64,000 nt of DNA from contig NC_082409.1 of assembly GCF_004011695.2 (NCBI RefSeq), forward strand, positions 1,798,001-1,862,000, read 5' to 3'. The translations under genes were made by a program, and so were the position numbers. Below are positions 1 to 11,010 of the stretch, piece by piece. The stretch comes from Ascochyta rabiei (Eukaryota; Ascomycota; Dothideomycetes; Pleosporales; Didymellaceae). The notes beneath the pieces are model-generated. The model did not search any database, was not told the DNA's origin, and saw only the letters and a program-made list of their open reading frames with translations. How positions within the stretch are numbered: the first letter of the stretch is position 1; each line of letters starts with the position of its first letter.

Positions 1-449
1 CGCCATTTGTCGATCAAGATTTGCAAGTCTTCGTCTTTCGTAGATGTAGCGAGTGTGTGGGCTTGGGTGAGAATTTGGACTTCGTTGCGGAGCTGCACAA
101 GCTCGCGCGTCAGGGAAGGATTGGATGACGTCTTCTTTGGGACACCTCGCGAGGGTGTAGAGAAGGTCGGTCGAGACGTAAGTGGGTTGGAGAAGCGTGG
201 TTGTAGTGGTGCAGGGGTCGTCAGAGCTACCTCTCGCGGCGGAGGCGCGCCGTGAGCTGCGTCAGGTGTCGTGGGTGAGGTCGAGTACGAGGTCAACTGT
301 GCCGGTGTGCTGACGTCGGGAGGATCGGAGGAAGGTGGGTCAGAGCCAATGTTGGGCCTGAGCGGCGTGCGAAAGGGTGATTTGAACGGCTTCTTGAGTG
401 TGGTTGTGGCATCGTTCAGCCTGCGGCGTTTGGCGTGCGGCGTCGACAT
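1..449 (-). CDS. sfr1: Sfr1/Mei5-like recombination protein, 5' part
   Basis: The reading frame opens at an ATG at 447-449 and runs off the left edge with no stop, giving 149 codons. The N-terminus is basic, rich in Ser, Pro and Thr, with a KPFKSPFRTPLRP stretch, followed by a leucine-heptad helix (LTRELVQLRNEVQILTQAH) and the motif DEDLQILIDKWR at the edge. That layout matches fungal Swi5-dependent recombination repair protein 1 (Sfr1, called Mei5/Dds20 elsewhere; Mei5 family). The known partner is Swi5, and the pair stimulates Rad51/Dmc1 strand exchange in the nucleus. The conserved C-terminal domain should lie outside the window. Family assignment is from motif memory, so it is likely rather than certain; the coding call itself is strong because the frame is open and codon use is even. 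Confidence 0.7.
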   Translation of the reverse strand, partial: MSTPHAKRRRLNDATTTLKKPFKSPFRTPLRPNIGSDPPSSDPPDVSTPAQLTSYSTSPTTPDAAHGAPPPREVALTTPAPLQPRFSNPLTSRPTFSTPSRGVPKKTSSNPSLTRELVQLRNEVQILTQAHTLATSTKDEDLQILIDKW

Positions 450-878
450 TCTGGCTTGTGCAGCGGCATTGAATGTGGCGAAGCCTTCAATTTTGAAAAG
501 TTTGGTGTTTGCTTGTTGGTGACGCCTGGCTGATCGATTGGTGAAAGCGGAAGGCGCGTCGAGACGGGCGAGATATGGATACAAAAGCGCGCCATCACGT
601 GTAACCTTTCTGCAATCGAACGATAGAGACAAAGAGAAGCAGCTTGTTTGAGATAATGCATGTTTTCTGTGAAGCCATAGAAATACCTTTGAATCGCGGG
701 CTCAGCTGTGACTGAACGTGCGTAGCTTGAAGCATCTCACTTCCTTTTTTAGCTGACCGCCTGTGCGAAGCATCACATGCACATCAGGAGCGACGGTGAA
801 CAAAATGACGTCTTCATGGTGATTAATTGGTTCGTGTGCTTCATTCACGACTTCTCAAGCCGATTTTGGTATCATAAT
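450..878. other. Intergenic: Sfr1-like promoter and MDR gene 3' side
   Basis: These 429 bases separate the start of the Sfr1/Mei5-like gene from the 3' end of the next gene, both on the minus strand. They must hold the Sfr1 5' leader and promoter. I see no further gene or repeat; short frames here are not convincing. Confidence 0.5.
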
Positions 879-1946
879 TTACTGTTCCTTCTCCAAATCC
901 GCAATCTGTAGCACCGCCTTGCCAAAGTTGTGTCCCTTCAACATACCCAGGAAGCCGTCAACCGCATTGTCAATACCCTCGGTGACGCTGATCTTAGCCT
1001 TGAAAGTGCCCTCGCTCAGCCACTTTTGCAGCTTCTCCTGGTGCTCCTCCGCGTGCCTAGGACCCATGTTCTCGTCTGATACGATGAAACCGCGGATGGT
1101 GAGCCTTTTACCAACAACCTGCATCAGGTTCTTGATGGGGTAGCCGTCCTCGGGCTTCACGTTGTATTGTGAGACCATACCACACGCAATGATGCGACCG
1201 AAATCGTTCATGGCGTCGATAGCGGCCTCGAGCTGCTCGCCGCCGACGTTCTCGTAGTAGATATCGATACCGTTGGGTGCGAGGCGGGCAAGTGCATCTG
1301 CAGGCTTCTCGGTCTTGTAGTTGAATCCATCGTCGAAGTTGAGCTCGTCCTTGATGAAAGCGAGCTTCTTGTCGTCGCCAACAGATCCAATGACCTTGAG
1401 ACCTTCGTGCTTGGCCAGCTGGCCAACAAGCTGACCGACGGCGCCGGAAGCGGCGGAGATGAAGATTGTCTCGCCCTTCTTGGGCTGACCGATCTCGTAG
1501 AAGGATGACCAGGCTGTCAGGCCGGGCATGCCCAGGGGGCCGAGGAAGTATTTGGGGTCGAGGTTGTAAGGATTCTCGAGCTTGCGGACGGTCTTGACGG
1601 TCTGGGCGTCAAGGAGCGAGTACTCCTCAATAGGAGTGATGCCCCGGGTGATCAGGACCTCGCCTTCCTTGAAGTCCTTGTTGTTCGACTTAACGACCTT
1701 GAAGATAGAGCGGTTTGTGATGGGCTTGTTGAGCTCGAAGGGAGGGAAGTACGATTTCTTCTCGGGCGCTCGCATGCGGCCGCGCTGGTATGGGTCGAAT
1801 GAGGCGTAGAAGTTCTTGACGATGAGACCGCCCTCGGGGATCTGCTGCTCGAGGTCGAAGTCACGATTCTCAACCGCGAGGTCCTGGCCAGGCTTCGGCC
1901 AGCCCTCAGGAACCTGCTTGAAGATGAGGCCCTTGTTCTGAACCAT
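879..1946 (-). CDS. Zinc-independent MDR family NADP(H)-dependent oxidoreductase
   Basis: A single-exon 355-residue protein of the medium-chain dehydrogenase/reductase superfamily, leukotriene B4 12-hydroxydehydrogenase / prostaglandin reductase (PTGR, YncB, CurA) branch. Visible marks are the N-terminal DPYQRGRM (about residues 51-58), the PGLTAW segment before the Rossmann fold, the nucleotide-binding AASGAVGQLVGQLAK (about 165-179), the YYENVGGE motif and the FGRIIACGMVSQYN strand. The structural and catalytic zinc ligands of classical alcohol dehydrogenases are absent, as expected for this branch. The family reduces carbon-carbon double bonds of alpha,beta-unsaturated carbonyls with NADPH in the cytosol. 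The length matches the family norm (about 340-360). The physiological substrate cannot be read from sequence, and the neighbours (Sfr1, Maf) give no pathway hint. Confidence 0.9.
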   Translation of the reverse strand: MVQNKGLIFKQVPEGWPKPGQDLAVENRDFDLEQQIPEGGLIVKNFYASFDPYQRGRMRAPEKKSYFPPFELNKPITNRSIFKVVKSNNKDFKEGEVLITRGITPIEEYSLLDAQTVKTVRKLENPYNLDPKYFLGPLGMPGLTAWSSFYEIGQPKKGETIFISAASGAVGQLVGQLAKHEGLKVIGSVGDDKKLAFIKDELNFDDGFNYKTEKPADALARLAPNGIDIYYENVGGEQLEAAIDAMNDFGRIIACGMVSQYNVKPEDGYPIKNLMQVVGKRLTIRGFIVSDENMGPRHAEEHQEKLQKWLSEGTFKAKISVTEGIDNAVDGFLGMLKGHNFGKAVLQIADLEKEQ

Positions 1947-2819
1947 TGTGTATGCGTGTGCGTGTATGCTTTCGTAGAATAGATGAAGAAACGGGGGTTA
2001 ATCTCGGGACCTTGGAACCTCGTGGTAAATGGAGCGAATAGTGTTGTATGTAGGAGCTTGTGTCGAGGACCTACATATACTCATATGTTGGGAGCTTATA
2101 AATTGTGATTTCATCCGCCTAACCATACCGGTATTGCATCATAACGAAGGGTCTAGTACTACCGATGGAGCTACGGAGACAGGACAAGCTGGGCCAAGCT
2201 AACACCTTTCGCCGTTCTCTGCCCGAGAAGAGCTGCGTTGCAGTGTGTTCCGTCCGTTGCGGTATGCCTCGGCCACAACTCTGCAAGGTAATGTTTGGGC
2301 GGGACAAAGCTCAATGCAGAAACTTCCACGGTTGATTAGAAAGTGTTAGAGGCATGACTAGTTGACTACGATGGGCTGTCCGAAGGTTCACCGCTTCAAG
2401 TCAAGTGCCCGCAATGATGCGCTGGAGAAAGCCGAGGCAAGTGGGGGATGTTTAGTAATGAGGGGTTTGAGCTCCAGATAGGAGGAACATTGAGCAAACG
2501 GCCCATGAATGTGATTTGGAGATGGGGGAACAGTCTGGATCAAACAGCTCTCTAGGATAGACGACGAAAAACAGCCCTACACTCGTCTTGGAGGCGTGCT
2601 TTTGATGATCGCGCGAGCAATGTTGTTGGGCGGCCCCGATGTCACTCCTTTGGTACGGCCGTTAGGTTGCCCCGTCGGAAGGTTCTCGAAGCCTTCCAGA
2701 TTCAGTTGTGCAACTATGTCACCGAATGTGCAATTCTGCAAACCGTGGTGTTGATTGACGAACAGGGAAGACATTGTGCTTTTGACGCTAGATCAATGCA
2801 TAACCCAAGGTGAGTTGCC
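1947..2819. other. Intergenic, one doubtful 65-codon frame
   Basis: This stretch holds the promoter of the MDR gene and the 3' region of the Maf gene. A minus-strand frame at 2577-2774 starts with ATG only 45 bases after the Maf stop and encodes 65 residues without any motif I recognise. It could be part of the Maf 3' untranslated region or a small gene; I do not call it. Confidence 0.4.
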
Positions 2820-3710
2820 CTAGTCTCCCTCTCTCACAAACATGTTGTCCAGGTCATCGTCCAGCTCCTCCTCAGGCTCCATAACCTTCTCGATTAGCTT
2901 CAGCGTCGCGCGCAACGGCAGGCCAACAACATTGTCGTACGACCCTTCAATGCGCTCAATTAACACTGTGCCGCCACTCTGTATACCGTAGCCACCAGCT
3001 TTGTCGTTTCCGTCGCGTGTCCGGACGTATGCGAGGATAAGCTCATCTGTGACTGCGACTTGTTACTTCATGCATTACGCAATGTAAAAATGCGACATAC
3101 CGTGCGGGTCAAACTTGACCGTTGTTTCCTCGACATGCGTCTCCATCCTGTACCCCGGGTCCATAGCACTCTCTAGAGGCTTCATGACCACCACAGCTGT
3201 CATAACCTTGTGCTCGCCTTGATCTCGAAGCATCTTCAGCATCGAAATGTGGTGCTCAACTCCTTTTGGCTTCTCTAGTATCCGGCCGTCGTGGCTGACA
3301 ATGATTGTATCGGCCGCAATGAACAATGCTGGTTCACCTCGGTCGGTGTTGTCGATTTCACGGCGATAGACATCTTGCGCTTTGGCGGTTGCGGTTTCGA
3401 GGACGTAATTAAGCGCGCCGAGATCGTGAGAGAGATCTTCAGCAAACTTTGAGGGCACAATCTCGACATTCGTAAGACCGAGCTGGGCGAGGAGTTGTTT
3501 GCGACGAGGAGACGCTGATGCGAGGATGACGCGCTTGCGTCGCAACTCGTTCAATGAGGGGAGGCTGAGCGGCGGAGGTGGCCCTCGAGGTGGCGGCGGC
3601 CCTGGCGGCGGGCTTTTCGAGTCTGATAGGCCTGGTGACTTGCGGTCTGAGAGAAGGGGCACTTTCGCCGCATCGTCATATGGTGGTGGAGGTTCTAAGG
3701 GTGTCGACAT
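2820..3710 (-). CDS. Maf-like nucleotide pyrophosphatase
   Basis: Two exons, 3101-3710 and 2820-3052, joined over a 48-base intron (GTATGT donor, GCAG acceptor), giving 280 residues. The conserved core begins at about residue 60 with ASASPRRKQLLAQLG, the Maf phosphate-binding signature, followed by AADTIIVSHDGRILEKPKG, which carries the catalytic Asp and the Lys-Pro of the family. Exon 2 supplies the GGYGIQSGG and GSYDNVVGLP motifs, so the splice is well supported by conservation on both sides. Maf proteins hydrolyse dTTP, UTP and related or modified nucleotides to monophosphates, a cytosolic house-cleaning role. The start is placed at MSTPLEPPPPYDD; an in-frame upstream ATG exists at 3833 but adds 41 residues of low quality. 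The N-terminal extension of about 55 residues is very Pro-rich, which is common in filamentous ascomycete homologues. Confidence 0.92.
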
Positions 3711-4035
3711 AGCAGCGGCAAGCGTTCGCCGAGCACTGTAAATACTGAGGCAATGTTGTGCCTGCTCGAGAACGATGTGTAGCAAGTGCAATATTGCAGT
3801 TCGAGGTTTGCGGAAGCGACGATGTTGATGCAACCCTCAGCTGTCCACAAATGTCGGGAATGACACAATGCCGCCCTAAGCTCGTGCTGACCCTGACTCG
3901 CACATCGCTGATACTCATACCTTTCCCTTCTACCTTTCCCTTCTACCTTTCAACCTCCAGCAGCTTGTACAAGTCATTATTGCGCTTTCAAGAGAAAACT
4001 GCCGTGCTATGCCTGCAACATGATCAATCACGTTT

Positions 4036-5997
4036 TCAGCCGTCACCACCGCCACCACCGCCTCCGCCATCTCCACCATAGTGATGCCCGCTATAACCCC
4101 CACTACCGTGTTGCTCACCATGCCCGCCTTGCTGTCCCTGCGCAGCAATCGCAAGTCCTGCATCTGCCAGATTCCCCAAAGCACTCGTAATATCGTTGGG
4201 GTTCTGCATGACTTCAGCATTTTCAGCCCTTGAGCGCACTCTTTGCGGGGCTCCCAGCCTTCTACCCAAATCGCTGCCTCTCCAACAACTTAGCCTCCCC
4301 AAGTCGGTTTCTCGCGTCAGTTCTTCATTTTCCAAAAAGCTCTTTGGGTTCCTGTCCTTGTGACGCCGCAGCTCATGCTTTTGCCAGTCTTTCAAGACTT
4401 GTAAGGAGGCCACTACGAGAGCTGGATCCACAGTCTCTGAACGAAGGTATAATGTTTCGTCAGGCAGACATGTGAGCAAGAGTTTACATGTCGAGTCGAT
4501 GGATTTCCTAGCTCCGGAACTCCAGCAAAGACCGCATATGTTGTGGTCTGGGCAAGTTTTGCACTTCCACCGTTGTCCAACGATTGGCTTTGTTTGACAC
4601 TCAATGCAAATTACACCCGTATGGATCTCGGTTTCATCTACGAAGCCATCCCAATACGCATGATCGGCGACAATATCGCCGTATAAAGGATCTGGATGGT
4701 GGCCGGTTGCAACGAAAAGCGCGTGGCGGAGGATGTCATAGCGACTGCCTTTGTTGAAATCCAACGACCTATGGCTTACCCACAAATACGCTTTTCCATC
4801 GTTGCCGATGAAGCGTAAGGAGTCATAGTTTGATGCGTGGACGTAGGTTGTAAGTATGTTGGTCTTTCCGCCCGGGTTCAAAACTTCGCTCTTCCTCATG
4901 CCGCTTTTCAAGTCCAAGCGGAGTTCGTATGTCCATACTGATTGTCGCTTATTATTCCCTAATTCTTGTTCATTGCTGTGCATCACCCATGCGAATCTTG
5001 GATCACGATAGTTGCCACCTTTTGTCTTGAAGGCAAAAGTGAATGCCGCAGGTGAAGGGTTCGACAAGTGTTCTGACCGCCTGCGTGTTAGCCACGCGGA
5101 TGAGTCCGGCGTGTCCAACCAATCCTTTTTTGACGTAATGCTTGCCTGGGCATGATACATCTTGACTACTGGACGGAGTCTCCATTGAGGGGGGTACGGG
5201 ACCTGGCGATGTTCTTCAAGGTACGCTGCTGCTGACGTTGGATCGGACAGTGGCTCGATAACTTGAGGAAGGTCGTGAGTTACAACTTCTGGTAGGTCGC
5301 TGATAGCCGCTAAAGGCAGACGGTTTGGTGGCACCTCTAAGACTTGACTGGGAACTACCTCTGGTAGCAAGCTATATCTGGACTGCAATTGCGGTGGTGG
5401 ACCAAACGATCCTGGGCTCCATGGTGTGTCAGGGGGAAGACTCTGGGAATGTGGTCGTAAAGACTGCGTAGATCGATGTTGCACTATAGCAGGGCTAACC
5501 TGCGTACTCATGGGTATGCTTTGAGAATGTGGCCTCAGTGACTGTGAAGACCGGTGTTGTACGAGCGAGCGCATGTGTGGCGGACCCGGCACAGCCATGC
5601 TGACAGGGCGTTGCTGTTGGCTCACGTTGCTACTAGATCTGGTCCTTGCCTCCTGTACCTCAAGGTACTGCAGCCTTTGCGCGAGCTCTTCATCGTCCTT
5701 GGACTGTTGTTCTGGTGCTGATAGCTTGCGTGCAAGCTGTTCATCCTCTGTTAGCTGCTTTTCCGATGTGGATGATGGTGGCGCTGGAGGTAAGGGGGCT
5801 GGGAGTTCAGCGATGATAGGCGCAGGTCCCAATGTCCCATAGAATGGCTGTATGTATTGTATGTTCGACTGTGGATATGGTTCGAGATTTTGGTTGGACG
5901 AGGGTTGACAATACTGCATAGACCCTTCGTTTGATTGTCGCACTGATGGAAGATGATGCATTTCGTTTGTCCAGCTTGACCACGGTTGTTGCGACAT
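4036..5997 (-). CDS. ZZ-type zinc-finger protein with Gly-rich tail
   Basis: A single 653-residue frame starting at MSQQPWSSW. The first half is low complexity, rich in Gln, Pro and Ser, with two near-repeats of a QHRS(S/T)QSLRPHSQS segment about 30 residues apart. A folded region follows from about residue 270 to 450. At about 462-500 comes a ZZ-like zinc finger with three CxxC pairs, ending DHNICGLC. After it a basic helix and a C-terminal run of Gly with His and Asp; the tail is encoded by CCACCG/CCGCCT repeats at about 4040-4080. ZZ fingers usually bind N-terminal or histone-tail peptides, so a protein-interaction role is likely, but the function is unknown. It lies head-to-tail with the Maf gene and divergent from the Zn2Cys6 regulator. 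Confidence 0.85.
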   Translation of the reverse strand: MSQQPWSSWTNEMHHLPSVRQSNEGSMQYCQPSSNQNLEPYPQSNIQYIQPFYGTLGPAPIIAELPAPLPPAPPSSTSEKQLTEDEQLARKLSAPEQQSKDDEELAQRLQYLEVQEARTRSSSNVSQQQRPVSMAVPGPPHMRSLVQHRSSQSLRPHSQSIPMSTQVSPAIVQHRSTQSLRPHSQSLPPDTPWSPGSFGPPPQLQSRYSLLPEVVPSQVLEVPPNRLPLAAISDLPEVVTHDLPQVIEPLSDPTSAAAYLEEHRQVPYPPQWRLRPVVKMYHAQASITSKKDWLDTPDSSAWLTRRRSEHLSNPSPAAFTFAFKTKGGNYRDPRFAWVMHSNEQELGNNKRQSVWTYELRLDLKSGMRKSEVLNPGGKTNILTTYVHASNYDSLRFIGNDGKAYLWVSHRSLDFNKGSRYDILRHALFVATGHHPDPLYGDIVADHAYWDGFVDETEIHTGVICIECQTKPIVGQRWKCKTCPDHNICGLCWSSGARKSIDSTCKLLLTCLPDETLYLRSETVDPALVVASLQVLKDWQKHELRRHKDRNPKSFLENEELTRETDLGRLSCWRGSDLGRRLGAPQRVRSRAENAEVMQNPNDITSALGNLADAGLAIAAQGQQGGHGEQHGSGGYSGHHYGGDGGGGGGGGDG

Positions 5998-6790
5998 GGT
6001 GCACTTTTCCTGATTAGAACCGCGAAAACAAAGGTGATCTCTCGAAAGATAGCGCGTCAGAACAGAGTTGGGTGAAGTGAATCGGTAGTTGAGACGGCAA
6101 CAGAACTCTCAAGCCGAGTTGTTGCGGCCTATTACAACTTTACATTGATTCATCAGACACTGTAACGCAGATTGTAAAAACAGATGTGAAAGACTCGGGG
6201 GAGGGGGGACGATAATCGATGTGTGTATATTTGTCGATAGAAATGCACCGACAGCGCGTGGTTGTGGGTAGACGGAAATTGAGGGTGACGATTCGAGAGG
6301 CTTTGCTTGTGAGGCTGGACGCCTTGCAGATCGCGTTGGGGGCGGCTGACGTCAACAGCCTTGAACAACGAACCGTTACCTCTGTGTCGTCTGCGTAGGA
6401 CAGTGGCTTCGACTGTGCGGTTGTAGTTCGTTCGCCTCTCCCCGCGTTGAGGGGGCTGGCCCAGATCTAGTCGGCACACACCCGCATTATCTGCCGGGAG
6501 GTTGGTCTATCTCAGACGCTGCGTCTTTGCAGCTGAGGTACTATGCAATTCCGACTGCGTCTATACAAGACTCTTGTAGTGTTGTCGTAGAGAAACCCAA
6601 TCTGCACTCAAGAAACAAAAGCTATAATAATCGACAAAGCGCTGACCAGTCGCGTTCCGGTAAATTCCAGGAACGATCCCCACCCTTGCCGGGGCTCTAG
6701 ACTTCACGAACCACCGCCAGGTTTGACTCAGCAAGTTCCTGTTGCAATGAGAGCACTGCAGACGCAGCTTTTGTGTCGTTGAACTTGCCG
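5998..6790. other. Divergent intergenic region
   Basis: This 793-base region lies between the start of the ZZ-finger gene (minus) and the start of the Zn2Cys6 regulator (plus), so it contains both promoters. Minus-strand frames of 71-108 codons at 6140-6479 overlap each other in different registers and show no recognisable motif; I do not call them. Confidence 0.4.
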
Positions 6791-8905
6791 ATGCCACTAA
6801 AACGGACCTGGTCGCAGGTCACTGAAAATGGGGTCACTTCGATGTCTCCAGCAGCTTCACGCTCACGGCAATCGAAGCCAATGCTTGAAGCGACTGCCCC
6901 TGTGATTTCACGCAAAGTGAAAGCCTGCGCGGCATGTCGAAAACAAAAGGTGGGCAATCAAAACCTATGACTTGCTCTTCGAAGAATACTGATGCTGTGT
7001 AGATCAAATGTATCATGGATGAAATTGCAGGGCCGCCATGCAAGCGCTGCGCTGAGCGAAACCTATCTTGCGTTCTGAACAAAAGTTTGCAAACCTTGAT
7101 CGACGAGCGATCTCAGTGAGTACGGCACAATATGCGCTGTTATTCGCTAACAAAAGCAGATGGAAGCATGAAGTTGTCGATGATCTTGGGATCATCCATT
7201 CGTCTCTGCAGCAAGTCCTGAACAGACTATCGCTCCCTGCGTTGCCACCTCTCAAAGCAAGCACTCTCAACGACTCGGACTCTTTCCAACACCATGATAC
7301 TGAGGAACGAGAAGAAGAAGTTCCGTCTTGCGACAATTCACCCAGGCTATCGCCGAAAGGAGACACACTTCCTCACGCGCCTATAGAATCTCTCTATCAG
7401 CTCACTCGTCTACGGGCACTTCGTTCAGATAATCATACTGAAGAACATGAACCATCGCCGGATTTTGCAGCAAACACTTCAGTAAATGACTTTATCTCTC
7501 GAGGCCTCGTCAACGTGCAAGATGCCGAACGTCTCGTCAAATTCTTCCTGGATCGCATCAATCATTTCATGTACAGGATTGGAAGCGCCAATTATCGAGA
7601 TCTGGACAGTCTGCGTCGTGGCTCCAGCATTCTTACGGTCGCTATTTGCACGGTCGCAGCGCTGCACGATCCGCAAAGCAACCATCTCTACAAAACCTGT
7701 AGTCGGGAGTTCCGCCGCTTGATATCAGCATCTATGTTTGATCGTAGAATCGATCGCGATCGTATGCGGGCTCTATGCGTGGCATCCTACTGGCTTCACG
7801 ATCTTTCATGGACGATTAGTGGGTATGCAATTCGACGAGCGATGGAGATCAATTTGAGCAGCAGCTACCAGCGTGTGCTTGCGAATGGGGACGTGGACGC
7901 TATGGAGTGTATTCGGCTGTGGTATATCCTCTACATCTGTGATCGGCACCTATCGATCCTCTACGGCCGCCCATCAATTGTCAAAGACGACATTTCTATT
8001 TCGGGCTGGGAAGCGCTGATGAGGACATCGGCGTTCACTGAAGCTGACAAGCGGCTTGTGAGTCAGATGGCTTTGTTAATTATTATGGGAAACGCAAGAG
8101 AGCTCTTCGGCCCAGATACAGGAGAGCCTATCCCTAAAGCCTTCGCGCCGCAATTGACGAGCTTCAGCCGTCAGATAGACCATTGGATGGGCTTCTGGTC
8201 TACGGAACTTCTAAGTAAGATGAGTGAGCAGTTCTTGAACCCTAAGTCTTACTAACCTAATCAGAGATTCATCAGTCCATTGGTGGCTTTCCGACGAAAG
8301 GTGTGATCATTCACCACCACCTTGCTAAGCTCCATCTCCACTCCCACGTCTTTCGAGGCCTCAAGGGTGCTCCTGTGCCACCACACTTTTACGACAGCGC
8401 AGTCGCTGCTGTCGTAGCAGCTACAGATACAATCGAGATGGTCTTGACTGATTTCGACATTCAGGAAGGGCTCGTGGGCATTCCGCACTATATTCACTCT
8501 ATGATAGCCTTTGCGTGCGCCTTCCTGTTGAACATCGCTGCGCAGTATAGCGGACAGTATATTACCGATACTGTGGTCTTTGATTTGACAACGAGAGCAG
8601 TGCAACAGTTCCGCTCAACAGCCGTTGGAAAGTGGCATCTTGTTCATCTGATGGCCGAAGGATTAGAGAAGATGATCGCGAAGAAGGGTGGTAGTCCAGC
8701 TGCACGGATTATTTCAGCTCTTCCGACTGATGCAAGCCAACCTGTGATGCCAGATGGCTCGGAACTGAACACCCCGTTGACTGGAGGCTCCTATGGCGAT
8801 AATCTCTTTGGTGGCTTTGACGACGCGTACAACTCAGGCACCTCTTCGTTTTTGAACTTCGATACTGGCACAATTGATCTCGACTTCGCTGGGTTCAGCT
8901 TTTAA
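6791..8905 (+). CDS. Zn2Cys6 fungal transcription factor
   Basis: Four exons (6791-6949, 7003-7115, 7160-8214, 8265-8905) give 655 residues. Introns are 53, 44 and 50 bases; the last has a textbook ACTAAC branch point. The binuclear cluster is split by intron 1: C46-x2-C49-x6-C56-x9-C66-x2-C69-x6-C76, which confirms that splice. Residues about 180-400 form the fungal-specific transcription factor middle homology region, with LRRGSSILTVAICTVAALHDP, the ALCVASYWL helix and the RLWYILYICDRHLSILYGRPS helix. The C-terminus is acidic and aromatic, suitable for activation. It acts in the nucleus on CGG-type half sites by family rule. The middle region vaguely resembles PrtT-type protease regulators, but I would not assign it. 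It is followed after 263 bases on the same strand by a four-carbon acid sugar kinase, a possible target. Confidence 0.9.
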
Positions 8906-9168
8906 GTACTGGTCCTTGGAGCCATCTCGCATCACAACAGTCAGAACCTTCTCTTTCTTGTAAGGTATACTCAGAACATATTTGATGCGTCTGCATCATT
9001 GGAGCAGATATTGATGGGGTTCAAGAGGGAGGGACACGATCGGCTTGAAGTCCGCCGGCCCCACCAATCGGCAACCCCACATCGAGTACACCATCTATTG
9101 TTCCTCAGATGCCCTAGGGCCTCAGGTCATTAACACCACATCACAACACACCACAATTACCGTTGAAA

Positions 9169-10644
9169 ATGTCAGTCTCGTCAGTAAGACCAACACCGCT
9201 ACCACTCAAGGAGACACTCGAGGCTCTTCCAGCTTTATCTTCGACATCAACCGAGCTTCGATCACAGACACGCAACGTGATCCAGGCGAGTTCGGATATC
9301 CCCATCCTGGTTGCTCTGGATGATGACCCGACTGGCACTCAGACTTGTCATGAAATCCAAGTGCTCACGACGTGGGATGTTCCTGTATTGACTGCCGAGT
9401 TTGAAACCACAGCCCCTGGGAGCGGTTTCTTTATTCTTACTAATTCGCGCGCATTGCATCCCCCAGCTGCGCGGAAGCTTACCATCGAGATTTGTCAAAA
9501 CTTGAAGGAAGCTGCTGCACTTGCAGGCAAAAGATTTGAGGTCGTACTACGTGGTGACTCAACACTAAGAGGCCACTTCCCAATCGAGCCCGAGGCAGTT
9601 GAGGAAGCCCTCGGAGCAAGTGACGCGTGGATCCTTGCACCTTTCTTCCTTCAGGGTGGCCGATACACGATCGACGATGTTCACTATGTCGCTGAAGGCG
9701 ATGTGCTGGTTCCCGCTGCAGAGACGCCCTTCGCCAAAGATGCAACATTCGGGTTCAGGAGCAGCCATATGGCAGACTGGGTTGTCGAAAAGAGCAAAGG
9801 AGAAATCCCCAGGGATCGTGTGCGTGGGATCGGTCTTGCACAAATTCGACAGGGTGGGCCCGACGTGGTCAACGAGATCTTGCAAGGTGCATCGAAGGGA
9901 ACAGTTTTCATCGTCAATGCAGCTAAAGAAGAAGATATGGACGTGGTTGTTCTTGGAATCTTGAAGGCCTCTGCACAAGGCAAGAAGTTTCTCTTCCGCT
10001 CTGCTGCAGCTTTTGTCTCGGCTCGCCTCGGCATTTCTCCCATTCCTCCCATTACCGCAAGACAACTTCGACTTAGCTCTGCCACTGGTGGCCTGATCAT
10101 AGCAGGCTCATACGTGCCAAAGACCACGAGTCAGCTGAAGGCTCTCGTTGAAGTAGCAGGAGATAAGTTGACGAAGGTAGAGCTGAACGTCAACAAACTC
10201 CTAGAAAGCGATACTTCCCGCGAACAAGAGCTTCACCATGCTCTTGAGGTGGCAACTAGCGCGCTGCAGGAACCAAAAGACGTTTTGATCATGACCTCAC
10301 GCGACCTGATCGCCGGCGCTGACGAGCGCTCTTCGCTGGACATTGGATCTGTAGTGGCAGCCGCACTTGTTACGTTCCTTAAACGGTTAGAAGTCAAGCC
10401 ACGATATCTAATTGCGAAGGGTGGTATCGCTAGCAGTGACATGGCAACGAAAGGGCTCAGAATGAAGAAGGCTACCATTCTAGGACAGGCCGCACCTGGA
10501 GTACCCCTCTGGCGTTGCGATGAGCTGACGAGCAAGTGGCCCGGTCTGCCTTATGTTGTGTTTCCTGGCAATGTTGGAAGAGAGTATACACTGGCGGAGG
10601 TCGCAGAAAAATGGAGACCCATGATACCAGTCAATCGCTGCTAG
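9169..10644 (+). CDS. Four-carbon acid sugar kinase (DUF1537 family)
   Basis: A single exon of 491 residues. The N-terminal domain carries ALDDDPTGTQT (about residues 50-59) and VVLRGDSTLRGHFP, the sugar-acid-binding signature of the family. The C-terminal nucleotide-binding domain shows LIIAGSYVPKTTSQL, a long helix, PRYLIAKGGIASSDMATKGL and WRCDELTSKWPGLPYVVFPGNVG. In bacteria these ATP-dependent kinases (OtnK, DtnK types) phosphorylate D-threonate, D-erythronate and related acids. In fungi, fusion to a class II aldolase is known, but this one stands alone. The start is the first ATG of the frame, 263 bases after the Zn2Cys6 regulator stop. Substrate is unknown; a role in sugar-acid catabolism is inferred from the family. 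Confidence 0.9.
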   Translation: MSVSSVRPTPLPLKETLEALPALSSTSTELRSQTRNVIQASSDIPILVALDDDPTGTQTCHEIQVLTTWDVPVLTAEFETTAPGSGFFILTNSRALHPPAARKLTIEICQNLKEAAALAGKRFEVVLRGDSTLRGHFPIEPEAVEEALGASDAWILAPFFLQGGRYTIDDVHYVAEGDVLVPAAETPFAKDATFGFRSSHMADWVVEKSKGEIPRDRVRGIGLAQIRQGGPDVVNEILQGASKGTVFIVNAAKEEDMDVVVLGILKASAQGKKFLFRSAAAFVSARLGISPIPPITARQLRLSSATGGLIIAGSYVPKTTSQLKALVEVAGDKLTKVELNVNKLLESDTSREQELHHALEVATSALQEPKDVLIMTSRDLIAGADERSSLDIGSVVAAALVTFLKRLEVKPRYLIAKGGIASSDMATKGLRMKKATILGQAAPGVPLWRCDELTSKWPGLPYVVFPGNVGREYTLAEVAEKWRPMIPVNRC

Positions 10645-11010
10645 ATTCTTGAGGACATGTACAAGTTGAATACAACATACCTTTATGAGACGAAGGGCTT
10701 CGGAGACAAAACGTGCCGTCTGTGTTTTGGAGAAGCAACAGCTTTTGGGCCAAATCCATGTGTAACATTCATTCGGTCTTTCTCAGGCGAACATTGAATG
10801 GTTGAGACGTCAGTAAGAAAGATATCTGATTCTTATCTTTAGCCAGCCCATCCGTGGTACTCGTTTTGGTAAGAGTGCGGCTTCCGGAATATTACGAGAA
10901 TCCGAACTTCGGATAGAGAAGCATAAAGATCCTATTGCATGGAAAGAGAAACTCACACCACAACAACTGTATTTCATCAAGAAGTCTTTCAGTACACATT
11001 TCTCTATACG
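10645..11010. other. Intergenic: SnoaL-like gene promoter
   Basis: No gene is seen in these 366 bases. They include the 3' end of the kinase transcript and the promoter of the small NTF2-fold gene. An in-frame ATG at 10939 could extend the downstream protein by 24 residues. Confidence 0.4.
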